Shown here one piece after another: positions 43,219-51,466 of a stretch of DNA of 64,000 nucleotides; the first letter of the stretch is position 1; each line of letters starts with the position of its first letter. Made by a program: the position numbers and the translations under genes. This DNA is from Taibaiella soli. Its GTDB lineage: Bacteria > Bacteroidota > Bacteroidia > Chitinophagales > Chitinophagaceae. The stretch lies in contig NZ_QKTW01000006.1 of the NCBI RefSeq assembly GCF_003236175.1, positions 9,811-73,810 on the forward strand. Direction: 5' to 3'. The notes beneath the pieces were generated by a model that saw only the letters and a list, made by a program, of their open reading frames with translations, had not been told where the DNA came from and searched no databases.

Positions 43219-43356
43219 AAATTCTTTTGTCACCAGCGCCTATGACTCCGGTTCAGCCTGAGTTGCGTCGCACACCGCATCCACGGTGCTACTATTAAGC
43301 ATTTCTCCGGTTATATGCTGACGTTGCACGAACGTCTCTACGCAACATTGGCGCAC
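43219..43356. other. Spacer between repeat copy A and recA terminator
   Basis: A 138-bp segment rich in CG-containing words (gttgcgtcgcacaccgcatc near 43262; gacgttgcacgaacgtctct near 43320). The latter includes a short dyad GACGTT/AACGTC. No gene or known element is recognised. Confidence 0.3.
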
Positions 43357-43386
43357 AAAAAAAGACGTTCCCACAAGAGAACGTCT
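43357..43386 (-). terminator. Rho-independent terminator after recA
   Basis: On the minus strand AGACGTTC pairs with GAACGTCT around an 8-nt loop, followed by seven T. It lies about 100 bp past the recA stop, beyond the tandem repeat. Confidence 0.85.
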
Positions 43387-43424
43387 CTAATAAAATATTT
43401 CCGAACATGATCAATCAACATAAG

Positions 43425-43484
43425 AACTGTCAATTGTCAACTGTCCATTGTCAACTGTCCATTGTCAACTGTCCATTGTCAATT
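43425..43484. repeat. 14-bp tandem repeat CAACTGTCCATTGT
   Basis: About four units of CAACTGTCCATTGT (the first diverged as CTGTCAATTGT) run head to tail and stop 3 bp before the recA stop codon. The unit is a member of the intergenic word families of this genome. There are no spacers, so it is not a CRISPR array. Confidence 0.9.
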
Positions 43485-43487
43485 AAG

Positions 43488-44486
43488 CTAGTCTTTCTGT
43501 TGTAAAGCTTCGCGGATTCTTCCTTCGATTTCTTCCATCACTTCCGGATTATCGAACAGGAATTGTTTCACCGCATCACGGCCCTGGCCAATTTTACCAT
43601 CCCCGTAACTGAACCATGAACCACTTTTCTGGAGGATCCCCAGTTCCACGCCCATATCAATAACTTCACCTACTTTGCTGATACCTTCACCGAAGATGAT
43701 ATCAAACTCTACCTGGCGGAAAGGCGGTGCCACTTTGTTTTTCACCACTTTCACACGAGTACGGTTACCGCTCGCAACATCACCATCTTTAATCTGGCTG
43801 ATACGACGGATATCGAGACGAACAGAAGCGTAGAATTTAAGCGCGTTACCACCGGTAGTTGTTTCAGGGTTACCAAACATCACACCGATCTTCTCACGAA
43901 GCTGGTTGATGAAGATACAGCAACAACCCGTACGTGCGATGGTCGCAGTGAGTTTACGCAGTGCCTGGCTCATCAAACGAGCTTGCAGACCCATTTTGCT
44001 GTCACCCATTTCACCTTCCAGTTCACCTTTCGGAACCAGTGCGGCTACAGAGTCAATTACCACTACATCTACCGCACCAGAAGAGATCAGACGATCTGCA
44101 ATTTCCAATGCTTGTTCACCATAATCAGGCTGAGAAATAATCAGATTATCTACGTCTACACCCAGTTTACGTGCATAGCCAGAATCAAAAGCATGTTCCG
44201 CATCAATGATCGCACAAATGCCGCCTTTTTTCTGAGCTTCTGCAATTGTATGAATAGCGATGGTTGTTTTACCAGAAGATTCAGGACCGTAGATTTCAAT
44301 AATACGGCCGCGCGGAAAACCGCCAACGCCGAGTGCAACGTCCAGACCGAGCGAGCCCGTACTGATGACGTCCATTGTGTCTTGCTGCTTATCGCCCAAC
44401 ATCATTACCGATCCCTTACCGTAGTCCTTTTCTATCTTGTCGAGCGCGAGCTTTAATACTTTCAGTTTGTCTTCTACTGCTGCCAT
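43488..44486 (-). CDS. recA: Recombinase RecA
   Basis: RecA forms ATP-dependent filaments on single-stranded DNA for recombination and SOS induction. The 332-residue length is usual. The Walker [10 protein letters not shown] is at about residues 68-76, Walker [11 protein letters not shown] near 142, the L1 and L2 DNA-binding loops are around [20 protein letters not shown] and [16 protein letters not shown], and the N-terminal helix begins [20 protein letters not shown]. The start at 44486 fits the family. A -7 box TATATTTG lies 40 bp upstream. No LexA-like gene is nearby, so SOS control cannot be judged. Confidence 0.98.
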   Translation of the reverse strand: MAAVEDKLKVLKLALDKIEKDYGKGSVMMLGDKQQDTMDVISTGSLGLDVALGVGGFPRGRIIEIYGPESSGKTTIAIHTIAEAQKKGGICAIIDAEHAFDSGYARKLGVDVDNLIISQPDYGEQALEIADRLISSGAVDVVVIDSVAALVPKGELEGEMGDSKMGLQARLMSQALRKLTATIARTGCCCIFINQLREKIGVMFGNPETTTGGNALKFYASVRLDIRRISQIKDGDVASGNRTRVKVVKNKVAPPFRQVEFDIIFGEGISKVGEVIDMGVELGILQKSGSWFSYGDGKIGQGRDAVKQFLFDNPEVMEEIEGRIREALQQKD

Positions 44487-44525
44487 GATTAATACTTATT
44501 ATAAAATATCTAAGAAAAATTTTAC

Positions 44526-44533
44526 CAAATATA
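44526..44533 (-). promoter_or_regulatory. -7 box of recA promoter
   Basis: TATATTTG on the minus strand matches TAnnTTTG exactly and lies 40 bp before the recA ATG. No good -33 TTTG is seen at 17-23 bp. Confidence 0.5.
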
Positions 44534-44682
44534 CTGGAAAAAACAGCTTAGCGGTGTTAGTGAAAAATTCTTTTTCCACCTTTGTGCATTACGCCTGAAA
44601 GCGTTGACTGATAAGGTTTTGCTGTAATTTTCATGCAAGATAAAATCAATGCTTGCACTGTATCTGCACGCATTCTCAGATA

Positions 44683-45378
44683 TTAATCTTTCATTGAAGC
44701 ATCAACCAGTTTCGCCCTATGATTGGCAACTTTGACCAGCCTCCTGAAATTGTATTTATCCTCTCCCAGATAGCAATATACTTTCGCTCCGGAAGGCAGT
44801 GTTGCGGCTGAAAATAAAGGACATTTCAACAGACAGTTATATAGTTTTTGCTCTATTTTCTTTTTTAATGCCGGCGGAATTTCAAAATCACCTGTGCTTT
44901 GAGGCGAAGCTATCGAAACCTTTACCTGCATTGGCGCCATTTGCGATGCATTAGACTCCATCTGCACATCATCACTCAGCTTATACAATGGGGTATAATC
45001 GAAATAAATAAGTTTACCTTTTTTATCAATAGTAAGGTTGGCCGTATGAATACTATAAAGACCATCGGGCAAAGAAGAGAAATCTGAGGCCATCTGCTTA
45101 AAAAGATAGGCCGTCATATCCTGATAGCCTTTCATTACCGGCCGTGATGTCGATTCAAAAAAAGTAGATTTATATACTTTTTCTCCATTTACCTGCGCAG
45201 GTATTGCATTAGCATACATTTTATTCCCGGCAACCATTACCGGGTCTTTGTCGGAAAAGGTTATTGTATTGCCGTTAAAATTCAGAACAGAATGCGCGGG
45301 ATTTTTTCCATAAGTAACCTGCGCCGTGCATTGATTAGAAACAAAAAGAAAGGAAATGCCCAGAAGGAGTTTTTTCAT
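44683..45378 (-). CDS. Exported protein of unknown function
   Basis: A 231-residue protein with a signal peptide (MKKLLLGISFLFVSNQCTAQ, cleavage near residue 20). The mature chain alternates beta-rich segments (HSVLNFNGNTITFSDKD, GLYSIHTANLTIDKKGKLIY) with LKCPLFSAATLPSGAKVYCY, which has two Cys near 188 and 202. I do not recognise a family. It is alone, upstream of recA on the same strand with a 196-bp gap. Confidence 0.65.
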   Translation of the reverse strand: MKKLLLGISFLFVSNQCTAQVTYGKNPAHSVLNFNGNTITFSDKDPVMVAGNKMYANAIPAQVNGEKVYKSTFFESTSRPVMKGYQDMTAYLFKQMASDFSSLPDGLYSIHTANLTIDKKGKLIYFDYTPLYKLSDDVQMESNASQMAPMQVKVSIASPQSTGDFEIPPALKKKIEQKLYNCLLKCPLFSAATLPSGAKVYCYLGEDKYNFRRLVKVANHRAKLVDASMKD

Positions 45379-45510
45379 GGGTTGTAGCGGTTAAAGGTGA
45401 AAAATTACTATTCAGATATTAAAGATAGGGGAAGCCCTTTTTACGCAGATCGGCCTAATTCACAAAAGACTGTTATAAACATAATGATTCTACGCAAAAT
45501 ATAGGCGTGC

Positions 45511-45840
45511 TTACGCTCCGGTAGCCGCTTTCGCAATTTGGTCCAATGCATCCAAAAATTGCGCCAGATTACTTTTCCAAAGCCGCTCATTGTCGAAAAA
45601 ATAAAGTGTTTGATCGCTGTGCCCTTCTACATAGCAACCATAACATTCTTCAATAGGCAAAGTCGTCAAATCATCGCCCATTCCGTCGAAAACGAGCTCC
45701 AACGTTATGCCTGGATAATTCGCATGTCCGATCTTCCAGATAGCCGAAATATAAAAATCATTATCGCCTGGCAATTCTTCAACGGCCCATTTCCGTATGA
45801 TCAGCTGCTCGCCTAGTTCTTCCAGATGTTTCAATGCCAT
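45511..45840 (-). CDS. Hypothetical protein
   Basis: A 109-residue soluble acidic protein (MALKHLEELGEQLIIRKWAV at the N-terminus) with a central EECYGCYVEGHSDQTLYFF and a helical C-terminus (LAQFLDALDQIAKAATG). No family is recognised. It starts 6 bp after the stop of the STAS-like gene upstream (45847-46239), so the two probably form an operon and may act together. Confidence 0.55.
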   Translation of the reverse strand: MALKHLEELGEQLIIRKWAVEELPGDNDFYISAIWKIGHANYPGITLELVFDGMGDDLTTLPIEECYGCYVEGHSDQTLYFFDNERLWKSNLAQFLDALDQIAKAATGA

Positions 45841-45846
45841 AGATAC

Positions 45847-46239
45847 CTAAAGATATTGACGCAGCCATTTCCTGGCATCTGCTTCATTGGCAAATGTTTT
45901 CATCGGAATACTCGGCGGATTCAGCTTGAAAAGAAAATTCATGATTACCGTTCCCAGGCCCGATTTAGAGATCATGGCCATCGCTGTGTAGACGCCAGGC
46001 AGGCCTTCGGCCACCAACTTACGCGTTTCTTTATCGGGCACCGGCGATTTGCAGATATAAACCATCAACGGGACTTTCTTACCTCCGGAGAATTGGCGGA
46101 TCGCTTCGAAGTTAGCATTACAGTTTGCCACTGTACGTTTAGGAGGTTTGGAGATTGAAATCAAAATACCTGATTCATCAAACCAGTAAGTACCTAAATC
46201 AGTTTCCGTAGTAACGGCGTTGGCCGGTGGTTTTACCAT
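45847..46239 (-). CDS. STAS/SpoIIAA-like protein
   Basis: A 130-residue protein resembling the SpoIIAA-like/STAS-fold group: TYWFDESGILISISKPPKRT, VPLMVYICKSPVPDKETRKL and the C-terminal IPMKTFANEADARKWLRQYL, the last matching the usual end of these domains. Such domains serve as binding or regulatory modules in the cytosol. ATG 46239 was chosen; the longer frame starts with TTG at 46281. The gene is followed closely (6 bp) by the hypothetical gene at 45511-45840. Confidence 0.65.
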   Translation of the reverse strand: MVKPPANAVTTETDLGTYWFDESGILISISKPPKRTVANCNANFEAIRQFSGGKKVPLMVYICKSPVPDKETRKLVAEGLPGVYTAMAMISKSGLGTVIMNFLFKLNPPSIPMKTFANEADARKWLRQYL

Positions 46240-46328
46240 ACAGTTCTCAATGATACGTTCGAAATTAATTAAAAAAATCAAGGCCCTTAGACTGGCAGCA
46301 CAGTAGCAGTTCGCTCAATCGAGCTACC

Positions 46329-46369
46329 GTCGGAGGCCTGGAGTCATCGGGCTCCGACTGCCTTTTTTT
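46329..46369 (+). terminator. Plus-strand terminator-like hairpin without gene
   Basis: GTCGGAG pairs with CTCCGAC across a 16-nt loop and is followed by TGCCTTTTTTT. No plus-strand gene precedes it. It may belong to a repeat unit together with the palindrome at 46371-46400. Confidence 0.4.
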
Positions 46370-46370
46370 G

Positions 46371-46400
46371 CTTACTTTTTTGGGCAAGCAAAAAAGTAAG
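46371..46400. repeat. Palindrome CTTACTTTTTT / AAAAAAGTAAG
   Basis: Two perfect 11-bp arms flank gggcaagc. The layout resembles the internal dyad of the 267-bp repeat (gttacttttg...caaaagtgac at 43123-43150) and may be a shortened relative of it. Confidence 0.75.
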
Positions 46401-46554
46401 GATTCGAAAGTTGATTAAAGTACTACAAATAAATCAAGCGACGATGCTCGTTTAACGAACAACATCCACACAACTTGAGGTTGTTTGATTATCATTTCCT
46501 TGCAGTAGTGTAGCTGCATAACTTCTCGAAAACCCGAATATTATGCGATAACAA
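46401..46554. other. Spacer before rpsG terminator
   Basis: AT-rich, contains no frame of note and no RNA feature that I recognise. Confidence 0.3.
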
Positions 46555-46588
46555 CAAAAGCCTTCCCGATATATCGGGAAGGCTTTTG
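46555..46588 (-). terminator. Strong terminator after rpsG
   Basis: CAAAAGCCTTCCCGATA pairs perfectly with TATCGGGAAGGCTTTTG, a continuous 17-bp dyad with T-rich ends on both strands. It lies 20 bp past the rpsG stop and ends the rpsL-rpsG transcript. Confidence 0.93.
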
Positions 46589-46608
46589 AAATATTGTGAA
46601 GCAGATAC

Positions 46609-47076
46609 TTACACTTTGAAGTGTGAGAATGCTTTGTTGGCTTCTGCCATACGGTGAGTATCTTCTTTCTTTTTGAAAGCACCACCTTCACCCTTAGCTG
46701 CTGCTACGATTTCGTTAGCCAGCTTGTCAGCAATTGTTTTACCGTTGCGCTCGCGGCTGTAACGGATCAACCATTTCATGCTGAGGGAGATTTTACGATC
46801 CGGACGAACTTCAGTCGGGATCTGGAATGTAGCACCACCGATACGACGGCTACGAACTTCAACCGCAGGAGTTACGTTAGAAAGTGCGCGTTTCCACACT
46901 TCATAACCTTCCTCGCTAGTGATTTGGCTCACTTTATCGATTGCATCGTAAAATGCGCTCAGAACCACTGTTTTATTACCACCCCACATCAGGCAGTTCA
47001 CAAAACGGGTAACATTTTTATCGTTAAATTTCGGATCTGGTGCTAATGGAAGTTTCTTAGCTTGTGCCTTTCTCAT
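46609..47076 (-). CDS. rpsG: 30S ribosomal protein S7
   Basis: S7 nucleates assembly of the 30S head by binding 16S rRNA. The 155-residue length and motifs are typical: MRKAQAKKLPLAPDPKFNDK at the N-terminus, VTRFVNCLMWGGNKT, ALSNVTPAVEVRSRRIGGATFQIPTEVRPDR (about residues 64-95) and the C-terminal EDTHRMAEANKAFSHFKV. It lies 34 bp after rpsL. A terminator follows directly, so fusA, which usually comes next in the str operon, is not here. Confidence 0.98.
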   Translation of the reverse strand: MRKAQAKKLPLAPDPKFNDKNVTRFVNCLMWGGNKTVVLSAFYDAIDKVSQITSEEGYEVWKRALSNVTPAVEVRSRRIGGATFQIPTEVRPDRKISLSMKWLIRYSRERNGKTIADKLANEIVAAAKGEGGAFKKKEDTHRMAEANKAFSHFKV

Positions 47077-47110
47077 TTTAAATGATTGGCTTTAATTACT
47101 TAATTAAAAA

Positions 47111-47494
47111 TTATTTTTTCTTAGCTTTTTCTTTCTTAGTACCGTATTTAGAGCGGCTCTGTTTGCGGTCTTTTACACCCGCAGTATCCAGTGCACCGCG
47201 CACAATGTGGTAACGTACACCCGGAAGATCCTTAACACGACCACCGCGGATCAGTACGATACTGTGCTCCTGCAGGTTGTGACCTTCACCCGGAATATAA
47301 GCGATAACTTCTACCTTGTTTGTGAGACGCACTTTGGCTACCTTACGAAGGGCAGAGTTTGGTTTTTTTGGTGTTGTTGTGTACACACGTGTACATACAC
47401 CACGACGTTGCGGACAAGCATCCAAAGCACGAGACTTTGACTTGGCGCGGACTTGCTGACGACCTTTACGAACTAATTGTTGTATTGTAGGCAT
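47111..47494 (-). CDS. rpsL: 30S ribosomal protein S12
   Basis: S12 takes part in decoding accuracy at the ribosomal A site and is the streptomycin-resistance locus. The 127-residue protein has the canonical segments [32 protein letters not shown] (which includes the Lys of the streptomycin region) and [19 protein letters not shown], with the conserved Asp that is often methylthiolated. No resistance substitution is obvious in [10 protein letters not shown]. It leads the rpsL-rpsG operon from the consensus promoter at 47529-47559. Confidence 0.98.
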   Translation of the reverse strand: MPTIQQLVRKGRQQVRAKSKSRALDACPQRRGVCTRVYTTTPKKPNSALRKVAKVRLTNKVEVIAYIPGEGHNLQEHSIVLIRGGRVKDLPGVRYHIVRGALDTAGVKDRKQSRSKYGTKKEKAKKK

Positions 47495-47528
47495 TGCTTA
47501 CCGTTAATGTAAATTAAAATTTGGACTG

Positions 47529-47559
47529 CAAAGGTAACCCACTTTTACAATCTACCAAA
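47529..47559 (-). promoter_or_regulatory. Consensus Bacteroidota promoter of rpsL-rpsG
   Basis: On the minus strand TTTG (47559-47556) is followed after 20 bases (19 of them past the G-doublet) by TACCTTTG (47536-47529), a full match to TTTG / TAnnTTTG. It lies 35 bp upstream of the rpsL ATG. Confidence 0.8.
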
Positions 47560-47576
47560 ATTTTCATGCTATTTTT

Positions 47577-47880
47577 TCAAAAAAAGTACGTCATAACTCA
47601 AAGAAAATGAAACCCGTGCAATAAAGTTAATATTTTACATAATATGTATTCTATTGATCGCTTTTCGCTATTCTATTGAATTAGAAACTTTTAATAAACG
47701 GGGGAAATCGCCGATTTCTGATGCCGGCATGAAGTCAAAACTCACAAATAAAAAGTCAAAAACCTGTTTTATTTAGGTTTCCCGCAAAGACGCAAAGGCG
47801 CAAAGTTCCCCTCGACATACCGGAAGTTCTCTTCCTTTTGAAGGTTCCTCGCAAAGACGCTCCTTCAAGGATGAGAATGC
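47577..47880. repeat. Spacer with tandem GCAAAGaC words
   Basis: The 300-bp spacer carries cgcaaagacgcaaaggcgca then aag (47784-47806), a near-tandem 8-9 bp word, and partial copies (ctcgcaaagacgctcc, 47847-47862), plus an accggaagttctcttcc word (47819) like that at 5098. No gene is supported. Confidence 0.5.
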
Positions 47881-48249
47881 TTAGTACATACTCTCCTTCT
47901 GCACATCCCCCACGCTTTTGTGGTATTTCGCTTTCATAAAACTGTCCACAACCGAATTATAGCCCATTATTCCGTCATTTACCGGACAGCCCAGTGAAAT
48001 CACACTGATTTTGTAGCTAGACTGCATCGCTGCAACAAACTGAGGTTTTGGTGCGGCAATTCCGAAGGAATAATATTTTACCTGATTGTTTTTGATGTCT
48101 TTGCGTGCAGCAGCAGCGGTCGGAGGAACCGATTGTGCCTGTTCTGTTTTTTTTACTGTCGTTTTTTGAGCCGCTTTTTTTGTTTTACAAGAGGCAGAAA
48201 TAGCAAACAGACTCGTAGCGAGGATAAAAATGCTTATGTAGGATTTCAT
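47881..48249 (-). CDS. Small lipoprotein of unknown function
   Basis: A 122-residue protein. A lipoprotein signal peptide is likely: SYISIFILATSLFAISASC ends in a lipobox with Cys at about residue 21. It is followed by a Lys/Ala-rich linker and a folded part, YKISVISLGCPVNDGIMGYN then SVVDSFMKAKYHKSVGDVQ. I chose ATG 48249 rather than 48267 because it gives a compact signal peptide. No family is recognised. It lies 54 bp downstream of recF in the same direction. Confidence 0.6.
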   Translation of the reverse strand: MKSYISIFILATSLFAISASCKTKKAAQKTTVKKTEQAQSVPPTAAAARKDIKNNQVKYYSFGIAAPKPQFVAAMQSSYKISVISLGCPVNDGIMGYNSVVDSFMKAKYHKSVGDVQKESMY

Positions 48250-48303
48250 ATTCAATTGTTGATACATCAGACAGGATGCAAGTTTTAATTTAATTCCATA
48301 AAA

Positions 48304-49380
48304 TCATAGCTGGACAAAATGAATCGCAGCTTCGGCACCGAAAGCGGCCCTCACCCTTTCCGGATGTGTATCTGTCAGCAGAACCTGCCCGAAACCCTCG
48401 CCGCGGATAATCCGGAGTAAAGCCTCAATACGGTTCTGATCCAGTTTTTCAAAAATATCGTCCAGCAAAAGAATTGGTAAATGTCCGAGGACTTTACTCA
48501 GGTAAGCGTATTGTGCCAGTTTCAAGGCAAAAAGATAGCTTTTTTTCTGTCCTTGTGAGCCGAATTGACGGATCAACGCATTTTCAAGCACATAAGCCCA
48601 ATCATCTTTATGAATACCACGCGTAGTGCGCTGCAGGCGAAGATCATTTTGCAGGCTTTCTTTCAACCATTGCAACATTGGTTTCTGTAAAAGATCTGAT
48701 TCATAAATCATTTTGATCTCTTCCCTGCCGCCGCAAAGCTGGTGATAATACGCATCGAGCAAAGGCAGGAATTCAACCAAAAATAATTTCCTTTTCTGGT
48801 GAATGTATTCGCCGTGCATGGCCAATTGATCATTGTAAAAATCTAAAGCGATACTGTCCGTCGATGGATTCTGGAATTGTTGTTTCAGCCAGGCATTGCG
48901 CTGCTGCAACACGCGCTGGTATTGCATCAGACTCTCCAGATACACTTTATCCGTTTGCCCGAGAATGCTGTCCACCCATTTCCGGCGTTCCTCTCCCCCA
49001 TTGTTGATCAACTCCAGATCATCCGGAGCAATCATCACAGCTGCATATTTTCCAATGTATTCCGCAACACGGTCGTATTCCACGCCGTCACATATCAATT
49101 CTTTTTTCCCTTGTTTCCATTTACAACTCACTGTTTCGGTTTTTCCGTCCTTTTCAAAAACACCCTCCACCCGGAAACCGTCCAAACCAGTTTGCACCAC
49201 ATTTTGCTGATAAGCGGTAAAATAACTTTTGGTATAGCATAAATAATACACAGCATCAAGCAGATTCGTTTTTCCACTACCATTTGGACCTGTAATACAA
49301 GTCACTGGCTGTGAAAACTCGAAATTCCCGGTGCTATAATTCCGGTACTGGATTACAGATATTTTACGAATGGTTGTCAA
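48304..49380 (-). CDS. recF: DNA replication/repair protein RecF
   Basis: RecF is an SMC-like ATPase that loads RecA at single-strand gaps through RecOR. Walker A GPNGSGKTN is at about residues 30-38, the signature region is QGQKKSYLFALKLAQYAYL (about 280-298) and Walker B is LPILLLDDIFEKLD (about 304-317). The start is uncertain: a TTG at 49380 gives TTIRKISVIQYRNYS, the usual RecF beginning, and a 358-residue protein. A longer frame from TTG 49422 would include the promoter box at 49420-49427, so I reject it. It is divergent from pdhA. Confidence 0.94.
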   Translation of the reverse strand: MTTIRKISVIQYRNYSTGNFEFSQPVTCITGPNGSGKTNLLDAVYYLCYTKSYFTAYQQNVVQTGLDGFRVEGVFEKDGKTETVSCKWKQGKKELICDGVEYDRVAEYIGKYAAVMIAPDDLELINNGGEERRKWVDSILGQTDKVYLESLMQYQRVLQQRNAWLKQQFQNPSTDSIALDFYNDQLAMHGEYIHQKRKLFLVEFLPLLDAYYHQLCGGREEIKMIYESDLLQKPMLQWLKESLQNDLRLQRTTRGIHKDDWAYVLENALIRQFGSQGQKKSYLFALKLAQYAYLSKVLGHLPILLLDDIFEKLDQNRIEALLRIIRGEGFGQVLLTDTHPERVRAAFGAEAAIHFVQL

Positions 49381-49419
49381 GCAGATACTGGGGGAACAAA
49401 ACTTTTTATAAATTCGCTG

Positions 49420-49427
49420 CAAATTTA
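49420..49427 (-). promoter_or_regulatory. -7 box of recF promoter
   Basis: TAAATTTG on the minus strand matches TAnnTTTG and lies 40 bp before the recF TTG at 49380. It is only 8 bp from the pdhA start on the other strand. No -33 TTTG is visible at the usual distance. Confidence 0.5.
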
Positions 49428-49435
49428 GAAAAACC

Positions 49436-50428
49436 GTGCAGACTCCATTCGGAAAAGAAACATATCTATACTGGTACGAACTGATGCTCTTATTGCGTCG
49501 CTTTGAAGAAAAAGCAGGACAGCTTTACGGCATGCAGAAAATCCGTGGCTTTTGTCACCTTTATATCGGCCAGGAAGCCGTGGCAGCAGGTCTGATGACT
49601 GCTATCAACGACAACGACAATATCATTACTGCTTACCGTGATCACGGTCTGGCTATCGCAAAAGGCATTCCTGCAAAGGAATGTATGGCCGAACTGTATG
49701 GTAAAGCAACCGGTTGTACCAAAGGAAAAGGTGGTAGTATGCACTTTTTCTCTAAGGAAAAACGCTTCTTCGGCGGACATGGTATCGTAGGTGGCCAGAT
49801 TGGTCTGGGTGCCGGTATTGCGTTTGCGGAACAATACCAGGATACCAGCAACGTAACGTTCTGTTTCTTCGGTGATGGCGCTGCTCGTCAGGGTATGCTC
49901 CATGAAACGTTCAACATGGCGGTATTGTGGCAGTTGCCGGTAGTTTTCATCTGCGAAAACAACCACTATGCGATGGGTACATCAGTAGAACGTACATCTA
50001 AAGTACTGGATATCTACCGTCTTGCAGACGCGTATGACATGCCAGGTGACTCTGTAGACGGTATGAGCTGCGAAGAAGTACACAAAGCGATTGACCGCGC
50101 TGCGCGTCGTGCCCGTGAAAAAGGCGGACCAACTTTCCTCGAAATCAAAACTTACCGCTACAAAGGCCACTCTATGAGTGATCCTGCGAAATACCGCACA
50201 AAAGAAGAAGTAGAAGAATATAAAGAACAAGATCCGATCAACCATGTACTGAAAACGATCACTGACAATCAATGGGCTACAGAAGCTGAAATTGAAGCGA
50301 TCAACGAAAAAATACGTCAGGAAGTAGAAGAAAGTGTAAAATTCGCAGAAGAAAGCCCTTGGCCAGATGTGAGCGAAGTTTATAAAGACATATACGTAGA
50401 TCAAAATTATCCTTATATTGTCGACTAA
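49436..50428 (+). CDS. pdhA: Pyruvate dehydrogenase E1 component, alpha subunit
   Basis: PdhA is the thiamine-diphosphate subunit of the E1 heterotetramer, which decarboxylates pyruvate and passes acetyl units to lipoylated E2. The 330-residue length is usual. The ThDP motif GDGAARQGMLHETFNMAVLW then ENN (about residues 143-172) is complete, and the phosphorylation-loop-like YRYKGHSMSDPAKYR is present (about 236-250). The start is GTG 49436; the family normally begins a few residues before YWYELMLLLRRFEEKAG. pdhB and pdhC are not adjacent, but lpdA lies at the window end and lipA at 13829. Confidence 0.95.
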   Translation: MQTPFGKETYLYWYELMLLLRRFEEKAGQLYGMQKIRGFCHLYIGQEAVAAGLMTAINDNDNIITAYRDHGLAIAKGIPAKECMAELYGKATGCTKGKGGSMHFFSKEKRFFGGHGIVGGQIGLGAGIAFAEQYQDTSNVTFCFFGDGAARQGMLHETFNMAVLWQLPVVFICENNHYAMGTSVERTSKVLDIYRLADAYDMPGDSVDGMSCEEVHKAIDRAARRAREKGGPTFLEIKTYRYKGHSMSDPAKYRTKEEVEEYKEQDPINHVLKTITDNQWATEAEIEAINEKIRQEVEESVKFAEESPWPDVSEVYKDIYVDQNYPYIVD

Positions 50429-50516
50429 TTTTTTTGTGGCCTGTAGTTGAGCGGTGGCTAAAAAAGCCCGTTTCTCTGCAAAACATAAATCCAAAATCAT
50501 AAATAAGTAAAGTAAA

Positions 50517-51212
50517 ATGGCGAACACTGCTCGTACAAAACCAGGTGCAGAACCAGCAATCGTTGATGAAGGAAGCAAAGCCTTAGACAACCTTCAGCTC
50601 AAATACGAAATGAACAAAAAACGCATCAACACGGCGATTGCAGTTGTGGTGATTGCGGTAGTAGGTTTCTTTGCTTACAATAAGCTCTACAAGGAACCAC
50701 AAGAAGAAAAAGCAGCAAACGCAATGTCTTTTGCGCAACGCTATTTTGAAGCTGACTCTGTAAATAAAGCACTCAATGGCGACGGTCAACACGGCGGTTT
50801 CCTGAAAGTGACAAAAAAATACAGCGGTACAAAGTCTGGTAACCTGGCGCACTACTATGCTGGTGTATGTTATCTGAAAATGGGTGATGCGAAAAACGCC
50901 ATCAAAGAACTGGAAGACTTCAACGGTAAAAACACGATTGTAGCTTACATGGCTTGGGGCGCACTGGGTGATGCTTACATGGAAACAGGCAATACTAAAA
51001 AAGGTATTGAATCTTATCAGAAAGCAACCGGCGACAAAGACGATTTCGCTGTAACACCACTTTATCTGCAACGCCTCGGCATTGCTTATGAAATGAGCAA
51101 CCAGCCGGAAGAAGCTAAAAAAGCTTATATCCGCGTTCGTGATGAATTCCCTCAAAGCATGCAGGCTCGCGATATGGACAAAAACCTTGCTCGTCTGGGT
51201 GTGCTGAACTAA
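50517..51212 (+). CDS. Membrane-anchored TPR protein (YfgM-like)
   Basis: A 231-residue protein with a short cytoplasmic N-terminus, one membrane helix (INTAIAVVVIAVVGFFAYN, about residues 37-55) and extracytoplasmic tetratricopeptide repeats, seen in NLAHYYAGVCYLKMGDAKNA, MAWGALGDAYMETGNTKKGI and YLQRLGIAYEMSNQPEEAKK. The layout fits YfgM/DUF6377-type scaffold proteins of the envelope. It follows pdhA by 88 bp. Partners are unknown. Confidence 0.8.
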   Translation: MANTARTKPGAEPAIVDEGSKALDNLQLKYEMNKKRINTAIAVVVIAVVGFFAYNKLYKEPQEEKAANAMSFAQRYFEADSVNKALNGDGQHGGFLKVTKKYSGTKSGNLAHYYAGVCYLKMGDAKNAIKELEDFNGKNTIVAYMAWGALGDAYMETGNTKKGIESYQKATGDKDDFAVTPLYLQRLGIAYEMSNQPEEAKKAYIRVRDEFPQSMQARDMDKNLARLGVLN

Positions 51213-51228
51213 TATTATTTGCACGCAA

Positions 51229-51263
51229 TAAAAAAACCATCGCAGAAACGCGATGGTTTTTTT
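51229..51263 (+). terminator. Rho-independent terminator after TPR gene
   Basis: AAACCATCGC pairs perfectly with GCGATGGTTT around AGAAAC, with an A run before and a T run after. Confidence 0.93.
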
Positions 51264-51427
51264 ATTGCTGATTGAAGATTTTTGATTTGCGATTGGCCCA
51301 TTATTTCGCAGGATATCCGCTGCCATCGACATGACCGCACTATATTATTATTTACGCAACACGAGCAACTATCAACTGAAGTTTTTGTTTTTGAATTTTG
51401 ACATTTGACTTTTGACAAAATGGGCCA

Positions 51428-51457
51428 TTGACCATTCACCATTAAAATCTATTTTTG
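51428..51457 (+). promoter_or_regulatory. Consensus promoter of ribH, built into a repeat word
   Basis: TTG at 51428-51430 and TATTTTTG at 51450-51457 are 19 bp apart, a full match to the Bacteroidota promoter. The -33 TTG is part of the dispersed word ccattgaccattcacc. The ATG at 51467 is only 10 bp past the -7 box, so the mRNA should be nearly leaderless. Confidence 0.65.
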
Positions 51458-51466
51458 ACGCTTGTT

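Noticed and set aside
43425-43484. CRISPR-like array
   Set aside because: Units are 14 bp, contiguous and without spacers, and no cas genes are in the window. It is a simple tandem repeat.
50583-51332. Long minus-strand frame over the TPR gene
   Set aside because: It is antisense to a well-supported TPR gene and its composition (Phe, Cys and Val rich) is that of a shadow frame.
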